Origin: Shewanella sp. MTB7
GTDB taxonomy: Bacteria > Pseudomonadota > Gammaproteobacteria > Enterobacterales > Shewanellaceae
DNA length: 64,000 nucleotides
Assembly (NCBI RefSeq): GCF_027571385.1
Contig: NZ_CP085636.1
Coordinates: forward strand, 3,786,001 to 3,850,000
Reading direction: 5' to 3'
In this document: positions 59,510 to 64,000 of the stretch, piece by piece
Layout of the letters: every line of letters begins with the position of its first letter
Numbering within the stretch: position 1 is the stretch's first letter
Program-made: the position numbers and the translations under genes
Notes under the pieces: model-generated
Database searches by the model: none
Told to the model about the DNA's origin: nothing
What the model saw: only the letters and a program-made list of their open reading frames with translations

Positions 59510-60487
59510 TCAAAATGTGGATCGTGAACTGGGAGAAAGAGGGTTAAGTCTGACAGCCTCAAACAGGTGTTCTGGTGCCAAATGAGCGTACCGCATAGTC
59601 ATTTGAATGTTTACATGACCTAGTATTTTTTGCAGTGTCAGAATGTTCCCACCGTTCATCACAAAGAAACTCGCAAAGGTATGCCGCAATACATGGCTGG
59701 CTTGTCCTTTAGGTAACTCAATGCCTGATGATTTTAAAATAATCATAAAGTCATTGTAGCAGCGAGAGAATAATGCACCTGACTTGTTGGGGATAGATTG
59801 TCGTAGAGTATCGGAAATAGGGACAGTTCTATTTCCACCCCCTTTAGTGTTCACGAAATTAATTCGATCGCACATGACATGGCTTGATGATAAGTTTTGA
59901 GCCTCACTCCACCGAGCGCCAGTGCTGAGGCAAATTTTTACAATCGTTAGCATATCACCAGTAAGCAAACCGAGAAGATGATCGATCTGCTCTTTCCTCA
60001 GAAATGACAGCTCCCTGATTTGAGTCTTAGCCATTGGCAGCCCTTTAAGTGGATGAACGCCAACAAATTCATTAACCTTAATTAGCGCACTAAACACCCC
60101 TTGCAATCTTTTTAACTCTAAATTAATAGTTGTTGACGTTACCTTCTCCAGTCGCACAGCTCGGTATTGCGAAAATTGATTTTTGGTAACTTGATATACT
60201 TTGAGATCCCCCATGGCCTTGCACGAAGCGAGTAATTTTTCCCGAGTAGCTTCTCCATCTTTCAAGCTTTTACCATGAAATTGAAACCATAGCTCAACAA
60301 GCTCAGTTAATGGACGCCTATCGGTTGGTGTATCTAACCATTCTCTATTGTGATGCTGAGAAAGTACAAACTTTTCATATTTTGTAGCTTCTGTTTTAGT
60401 TGAAAACGTACGCCGATAACGCTTACCATTTCTCCCAGATGGGCGAATATCAACAAGGTAGCCTTTCTCTTGCTTTGTTATAGTCAT
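59510..60487 (-). CDS. int: Prophage tyrosine-recombinase integrase
   Basis: A 325-residue phage integrase. The N-terminal arm/core-binding part covers about 1-155; the catalytic domain shows R192 (STGARWSEAQ), K215 (NTKGGGNR), H265/R268 (SHVLRHTFAS), H291 (ILGHVNIQMT) and the nucleophile Tyr300 (MRYAHL), a complete set. The gene faces the host flank and lies 18 bases after the repressor gene, the usual left end of a P2- or Mu-regulated-type prophage. Confidence 0.94.
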   Translation of the reverse strand: MTITKQEKGYLVDIRPSGRNGKRYRRTFSTKTEATKYEKFVLSQHHNREWLDTPTDRRPLTELVELWFQFHGKSLKDGEATREKLLASCKAMGDLKVYQVTKNQFSQYRAVRLEKVTSTTINLELKRLQGVFSALIKVNEFVGVHPLKGLPMAKTQIRELSFLRKEQIDHLLGLLTGDMLTIVKICLSTGARWSEAQNLSSSHVMCDRINFVNTKGGGNRTVPISDTLRQSIPNKSGALFSRCYNDFMIILKSSGIELPKGQASHVLRHTFASFFVMNGGNILTLQKILGHVNIQMTMRYAHLAPEHLFEAVRLNPLSPSSRSTF

Positions 60488-60505
60488 TACGAATACCCAT
60501 TAAAC

Positions 60506-61144
60506 CTAAATAGGTTGCTTCGCTCGTTGCAGCACTCTGACCAGCCTACCTACAACTGTAAATCGACTATCAAAATCCGAACCAACAAAGAAAGATTTAT
60601 AAGCTGTGTTATCGCTAGATACATGATATCCGTTTTGAATAAAATCAAATTGAATACGCTTAACCATAATTTCATCATCAATACGTATTACACAAATACC
60701 ATCACGCCCTTGGCTAGGATCATCAATTAATTTAACCAGCATTAAATCCTCATCTATTAATGTTGGTTCCATTGAATCGCCGCAAACAGAAACAACACAC
60801 AGATTAGCCTTACTGAGACCTTGCTTTACTAGCCAATCTTGAGAAAACGAAAACTCAGCAATAGGATTTTCAGCAATAACAAAGCAACCATGCCCCGCAC
60901 TAGCACGTAAGTCATATTCAGGAACTTTCACTAATGATGACTTAGCTCCAGTCATTAACCATTCAATTGACACACCTTCATTTTTGCAGATCAGCTCTAA
61001 ATTATGTAATTTGGGTTCTCGTCGATCATTAATCATAGTGTGCAGTGTCGATTGCGGGATATCCCAATCAATAGCAGCTTTTTTTAAAGACCTACTGCCA
61101 ACCAGCGTTCCAACTCTTGCCAAAACATCATCTTTTAAAGCCAT
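60506..61144 (-). CDS. CI-like phage repressor (HTH + S24 peptidase)
   Basis: A 212-residue self-cleaving repressor. The N-terminal helix-turn-helix spans about 5-62 (LKKAAIDWDIPQSTLHTMIN), then the cleavage site Ala83-Gly84 in ASAGHG, catalytic Ser124 in CGDSMEPTL and Lys162 in IMVKRIQ. RecA-stimulated cleavage, hence SOS induction, is expected. Its promoter has TATAGT at 61183-61178 and AACCAA-complement TTGGTT at 61205-61200; operator A (61163-61174) lies just downstream, suggesting autoregulation. Confidence 0.92.
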   Translation of the reverse strand: MALKDDVLARVGTLVGSRSLKKAAIDWDIPQSTLHTMINDRREPKLHNLELICKNEGVSIEWLMTGAKSSLVKVPEYDLRASAGHGCFVIAENPIAEFSFSQDWLVKQGLSKANLCVVSVCGDSMEPTLIDEDLMLVKLIDDPSQGRDGICVIRIDDEIMVKRIQFDFIQNGYHVSSDNTAYKSFFVGSDFDSRFTVVGRLVRVLQRAKQPI

Positions 61145-61162
61145 GATTCTTCTCTAAAATTA

Positions 61163-61174
61163 CCAAGTAGTTGG
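61163..61174. promoter_or_regulatory. Prophage operator A (CCAAGTAGTTGG)
   Basis: Perfect CCAA-N4-TTGG palindrome, placed between the -10 of the leftward repressor promoter and the repressor start (61144). Shares its design with operators B, C and D. Confidence 0.75.
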
Positions 61175-61177
61175 ACG

Positions 61178-61205
61178 ACTATAGCTTAATCTGTCCATAA
61201 ACCAA
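61178..61205 (-). promoter_or_regulatory. Repressor promoter
   Basis: On the minus strand TTGGTT (61205-61200), 16-base spacer, TATAGT (61183-61178), about 33 bases before the repressor start. The -35 is moderate. Confidence 0.55.
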
Positions 61206-61275
61206 GATTTACGCCCTCATTTAACAGAAATAAATTAAAGAAAAACCTTTAGAAACAACAATGTAAATATTAAAT

Positions 61276-61348
61276 CCAAAATGATGGTAGTTTTAAGTTG
61301 AAAATCCTACATGTTGGATTTATCATATTGTTAAATCCAACTATTAGG
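61276..61348. promoter_or_regulatory. Prophage operators B, C and D
   Basis: Three 12-base sites of the form CC(A/T)A-N4-(A/T)(T/A)GG: CCAAAATGATGG (61276-61287), CCTACATGTTGG (61306-61317) and CCAACTATTAGG (61337-61348). Each left arm is preceded by AAAT or AAT. Centres are about 30 bases apart, close to three helical turns. C lies inside the early promoter spacer, B just upstream, D at the start of transcription, so occupancy should shut it off. Confidence 0.75.
61298..61326 (+). promoter_or_regulatory. Prophage early (rightward) promoter
   Basis: TTGAAA (61298-61303), 17-base spacer, TATCAT (61321-61326). Start expected near 61333. It drives the Ner-like gene and the overlapped early operon. 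Confidence 0.75.
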
Positions 61349-61355
61349 CATAACC

Positions 61356-61565
61356 ATGGACTGGCACAACGCGGACATTAAAGCGGCACTAGAAAAGAAA
61401 GGGATCACCCTTGCTGGTCTAGCTCGCATGTACAGAATTGCACCAACAACGCTAAGAACGACATTGGTTCGTCGCTATAGATTTGGTGAGAAGATCATTG
61501 CTAAGCATATCGAAGTTACCCCGCAAACAATCTGGCCGTCGCGCTATGGAGAATGTGATGAGTAA
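61356..61565 (+). CDS. Ner-like phage DNA-binding regulator
   Basis: A 69-residue helix-turn-helix protein in the Cro position. MDWHNADIKAALEKKGITLA and LARMYRIAPTTLRTTL, ending in VTPQTIWPSRY, match the Ner/Nlp family of Mu-like phages. It should down-regulate early transcription by binding the same switch region. It overlaps the next gene by 8 bases. Confidence 0.88.
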   Translation: MDWHNADIKAALEKKGITLAGLARMYRIAPTTLRTTLVRRYRFGEKIIAKHIEVTPQTIWPSRYGECDE

Positions 61566-61815
61566 TCCCGCATACAGCCCTGATTTCTCGCCATTTGTTA
61601 CCCCAGAAAAATACGCAGAAATGATGGGGGTCGAACTGAGAGCAGTAACAACACTAATGGATAACCATTCAATTCCTGTTTATCAACCTGTTGTACGTGG
61701 CAATCGGTACGTGAACTTGCTCGGTTTAATCAAATTGGCCGAAGAAGTTTATGAACACCAGAAACCTACAGCGTTATGGGGAATACATACGGGTATTCGG
61801 AGTAATGCATCATGA
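61558..61815 (+). CDS. Cox-like phage regulator/excisionase candidate
   Basis: An 85-residue protein from the ATG at 61558, chosen because GGAG lies 6 bases upstream; longer frames are not supported. The central part TPEKYAEMMGVELRAVTTLM then DNHSIPVYQP has the look of a winged MerR/Cox-type helix-turn-helix (P2 Cox has a similar YxEFAKLIGKSTGAVRRMID pattern). Cox proteins both excise and repress. Similarity is by pattern only. Confidence 0.6.
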   Translation: MSNPAYSPDFSPFVTPEKYAEMMGVELRAVTTLMDNHSIPVYQPVVRGNRYVNLLGLIKLAEEVYEHQKPTALWGIHTGIRSNAS

Positions 61816-62132
61816 ATACAGTAGATGCGTTAACCAAAAAGAAAGAGCTTAGAGAGTTTAACGAAGTTAGAGAGTTAATAGGTCGTAGTCATGTAGCCAG
61901 TTTATATGACCGACTTACCGAACAACAAAAAGCCATGATCTTGTTTGGCGCAAAGCTCAAACCAAGTTTGTATATCTCGAAGTCAATAGACGAGATGAGC
62001 TATGACGAACGCGAAGAAATAAGACTATCAATCATTGCACTGGGTGAAATTAATCACGTTTTTGGCGGGGGGATGTTGAGTCGTGAACAGTTCAGCCACA
62101 AACCCAAGAGAAACACTAAAACACAGGCGTAA
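61812..62132 (+). CDS. Unknown phage early protein, Lys/Glu-rich
   Basis: A 106-residue protein overlapping the previous gene by 4 bases (ATGA). Mostly helical and charged, with LTEQQKAMILFGAKLKPSLY in the middle; no motif I recognise. Its place among regulators suggests a replication or regulatory role. Confidence 0.7.
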   Translation: MNTVDALTKKKELREFNEVRELIGRSHVASLYDRLTEQQKAMILFGAKLKPSLYISKSIDEMSYDEREEIRLSIIALGEINHVFGGGMLSREQFSHKPKRNTKTQA

Positions 62133-62136
62133 AAAA

Positions 62137-62162
62137 GCCACTTCAGCTGTAACTGAAATGGC
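62137..62162 (+). repeat. Imperfect hairpin in the prophage early operon
   Basis: GCCAcTTCAG / CTGAAaTGGC, 9 of 10 pairs with a 6-base loop, in the 61-base gap between early genes. No T-tract; perhaps a translation or processing element. Confidence 0.45.
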
Positions 62163-62193
62163 GCATCAATTCATAACTTTAGGAACTATAAAT

Positions 62194-62505
62194 ATGACAA
62201 ACGAGATCTTAGCAGTTGAACAACCTGCTTGCAACTCTGCATTCATTCCTACAATCAAGTGGGAATTCGATTTAACCAATCAACAGCACATCGATATGCG
62301 GCGGTTAATGGCCGATGTCTATCAGCGTAACGCTGCATCGTTAAACAAATGTAATAACCGCTCCGATTATTACAGTGGTATGGCATACGGACTATCCCGC
62401 GTTGCTAAGGATGTTCTCAAAGATAATACGTTACGTATCTTATGCCTTGATTTGCTAGAAGCAATCGGCTTGCAAGATGCGCTGCATTTCGAACTGAGGA
62501 GTTAA
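62194..62505 (+). CDS. Unknown phage early protein
   Basis: 103 residues from the ATG at 62194, which has AGGA 9 bases upstream; the frame can be read from 62083, but that overlaps the previous gene and hairpin. It contains WEFDLTNQQHIDMRRLMADV and a helical C-terminus (LCLDLLEAIGLQ). No known family. Confidence 0.65.
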   Translation: MTNEILAVEQPACNSAFIPTIKWEFDLTNQQHIDMRRLMADVYQRNAASLNKCNNRSDYYSGMAYGLSRVAKDVLKDNTLRILCLDLLEAIGLQDALHFELRS

Positions 62506-62508
62506 GCC

Positions 62509-62745
62509 ATGGCTAAATTATTCTTAGTTACCCACGGTATTGTCACAGTATCCAGTCCACGCTGGAATGTTAACTTTCCCGTTAAACAAGTTTGTGTCAC
62601 GTACACGCCTGACAATCATGACGGATGGGGCGTTGCTCAGTATATCGATTCAAGTGAGATTGGTGAATTCAATCAGGAACGCGCGAATACCTTTGCGCTA
62701 GACGCCGAATCTAAGCTGCGTATCCCGCTAAGGGATCCAGCATGA
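62509..62745 (+). CDS. Unknown phage early protein
   Basis: 78 residues, 3 bases after the previous stop behind AGGAG. Beta-rich start (KLFLVTHGIVTVSS) and short polar tail. No recognisable motif. Overlaps the next small gene by ATGA. Confidence 0.6.
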   Translation: MAKLFLVTHGIVTVSSPRWNVNFPVKQVCVTYTPDNHDGWGVAQYIDSSEIGEFNQERANTFALDAESKLRIPLRDPA

Positions 62746-62915
62746 ATCTTCTGAACTCAGTCAGTAACTATCCTCCACGGCCAAAAGCAAAACTTAGAGA
62801 TAAGCCAAATGAAGCTATTCGTCATCAATTGGCTTGCCGCCGAAGAATAGCACTCATCAAAGAAGCTAAAAGCCTTGGTATCAGCGTTTCAGAATTAACC
62901 GGAGAAAAATTATGA
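62742..62915 (+). CDS. Small basic phage early protein
   Basis: A 57-residue protein starting inside the previous stop (ATGA) and ending inside the next start (ATGA). It reads MNLLNSVSNYPPRPKAK, then IRHQLACRRRIALIKEAKS and GISVSELTGEKL. Very basic with a helix-turn-helix-like second half (IKEAKSLGISVSELT). Strong coupling supports it being real. Confidence 0.65.
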   Translation: MNLLNSVSNYPPRPKAKLRDKPNEAIRHQLACRRRIALIKEAKSLGISVSELTGEKL

Positions 62916-63154
62916 ATGATAATAAAAGCGTTTCCTATCTGACTTGTATTAACACCTCAGTTGACGACTGCAAAGTAACGCTCGAGTGTGAGCTAAGGCG
63001 TAACCCGCAAAGCGCGCTGTGTGCAGCAACAAGTGCCCTCGAAGAGTTAAACAGTAGGGGCCAACCAAGCCATACTTCTCGTAAGAAAGCACTGCAAACC
63101 ATTATCAATAAAGCGAATAAATTACTGCTCAGCCGCATGGAGCTGCAATCATGA
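62912..63154 (+). CDS. Unknown phage early protein
   Basis: 80 residues, polar, with two Cys near the start (YLTCINTSVDDCKVTLEC) and a helical tail (TIINKANKLLLSRM). No family recognised. Overlaps both neighbours by ATGA. Confidence 0.6.
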   Translation: MNDNKSVSYLTCINTSVDDCKVTLECELRRNPQSALCAATSALEELNSRGQPSHTSRKKALQTIINKANKLLLSRMELQS

Positions 63155-63468
63155 AACTCGTCCCAATCAAAGTAACAGAAATTAAAGCGCATGCCGCTTT
63201 CATCATCAGCTGCTCTAAGTGTGGATCGGAACTCGTTATTTTAGCTAAGAAGCGATGCAGTACTAATGAAATTATCGATTTAGCTGGTAAAGAAGGCTGG
63301 TACGGGTGCGAAGCATTGGAGGAAACGTGTTTAGCCGCTTGCCCGTCATGCATCAGCGCTAAGTTATTGGCGGCAACTGAAAAAGAACACGCCTTAATAA
63401 AGAAATTGAGAGAGGCAGTTCAGGCTCCTTATGTCATTAACAGCCCACGAGTTGGAGAGCCATCATGA
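63151..63468 (+). CDS. Small zinc-finger-like phage early protein
   Basis: 105 residues with two CxxC pairs, SCSKCGS near residue 21 and ACPSC near residue 64, plus extra cysteines, suggesting a zinc ribbon. A Lys-rich helical tail follows. It overlaps the exonuclease gene by ATGA. Confidence 0.65.
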   Translation: MKLVPIKVTEIKAHAAFIISCSKCGSELVILAKKRCSTNEIIDLAGKEGWYGCEALEETCLAACPSCISAKLLAATEKEHALIKKLREAVQAPYVINSPRVGEPS

Positions 63469-64000
63469 CTACCTATGAAAGTAATGTCGAAAGCATCTAT
63501 GCCGCTGAAATAGCCAAAAAATGGATAGCCCAAAACGCCATCATTCTTGATACCGAAACGACAGGTCTTGAATGGGGTTGTGAGGTTGTCGAAATTGCTG
63601 CTATTGAGTTAGCCACTGGCAACATAATTATGAACACCTTAGTTAAGCCCACTACACCAATCCCTGATGAAGTTATTGCTATACACGGGATCACTAATGA
63701 CATGGTTGAAAACGCACCTGAATTTAATCTTGTATTAATAGATCTTTTAGAGACCACTCTCGGGCGTGAAATTGTTGCTTGGAATGCTTCATTCGATTTA
63801 AGGCTATTGCTATCAACACTGCATATCACCATGCCATTCACCGTTGAATGTCAATTAGTCCCATGCATACGGCAGCATTCAGATAATACGAATCGTTGGC
63901 ACTGCGCCATGTTGAATTATGCCCAATTCAGGGGAGATTGGAACAACGCCTATGGTGAATACAAATGGCATTCACTCGACAATGCAGCTAAGCAAATGGG
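63465..64000 (+). CDS. DnaQ-like 3'-5' exonuclease, partial at window edge
   Basis: The frame is open from the ATG at 63465 (GGAG 7 bases upstream) to the window edge, about 178 residues. Exo motifs I and II are clear: D29/E31 in IILDTETTGLE, and AWNASFDLRLL with the second Asp; HGITNDMVENAP lies between them. The motif-III region HSLDNAAKQM is just reached. This is a DEDDh exonuclease of the kind found in phage early operons, with a probable role in replication or recombination. Confidence 0.85.
   Translation, partial: MTTYESNVESIYAAEIAKKWIAQNAIILDTETTGLEWGCEVVEIAAIELATGNIIMNTLVKPTTPIPDEVIAIHGITNDMVENAPEFNLVLIDLLETTLGREIVAWNASFDLRLLLSTLHITMPFTVECQLVPCIRQHSDNTNRWHCAMLNYAQFRGDWNNAYGEYKWHSLDNAAKQM

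Overview
The window looks like the chromosome of a Shewanella-type marine gammaproteobacterium. This rests on protein resemblance and gene order read by eye: an intact atcJABC cold-adaptation operon (a Shewanella signature), comEC-msbA-lpxK-ycaR, lolCDE next to mfd-csiV, nagZ-ycfP, and the ybaN-apt-dnaX-ybaB-recR-htpG-cnoX-adk-gsk run. Base composition is moderate to AT-rich and no tRNA or rRNA gene was seen.

Layout. 1-6900: a Flp/Tad pilus locus on the minus strand (flp, tadV, rcpC, rcpA, rcpB, tadZ, tadA, partial tadB), running off the left edge and preceded by a LysR-type regulator. 8355-10821: atcJABC. 11209-16556: comEC, msbA, lpxK and the 58-residue Trm112-like ycaR. 16588-26458: a DUF2062 protein, a YdcF-like protein, lolCDE, a PilZ-like protein, mfd, csiV and acyP. 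26459-36936: a candidate small RNA, ycfP, nagZ, sdaA, cysB, an unknown coiled-coil membrane protein, topA and astB. 37030-42351: a large Ig-like-repeat lipoprotein, a dicarboxylate/amino-acid symporter and gsk. 42718-51427: adk, cnoX, htpG (with a textbook sigma-32 promoter), recR, ybaB, dnaX (with an in-frame -1 slippery site), apt and ybaN. 51536-53944: a frame-disrupted small membrane-protein ORF below a perfect FNR-type palindrome, then hvfA-hvfB-hvfC. 54243-58631: dusC, a DksA/TraR zinc-finger protein and a TonB-dependent receptor. 59510-64000: the left end of a prophage (integrase, CI-like repressor, Ner-like and Cox-like regulators, and a tightly overlapped early operon reaching a partial DnaQ-like exonuclease).

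The most notable system is hvfABC at 51783-53944. A secreted precursor, HvfA, carries ten EGKCG motifs, nine of them within a run of 17-residue tandem repeats. It is followed by a DUF692/MNIO enzyme (HvfB) and its DUF2063 partner (HvfC). By analogy with Haemophilus HvfABC and the copper-binding bufferins, this should make a ribosomal peptide with modified cysteines. A hairpin between hvfA and hvfB may set the ratio of substrate to enzyme. Other items worth checking are the dnaX frameshift signal, four matching operator palindromes in the prophage switch, a three-hairpin sRNA candidate at about 26526-26620, and the TadZ P-loop lacking its second lysine.
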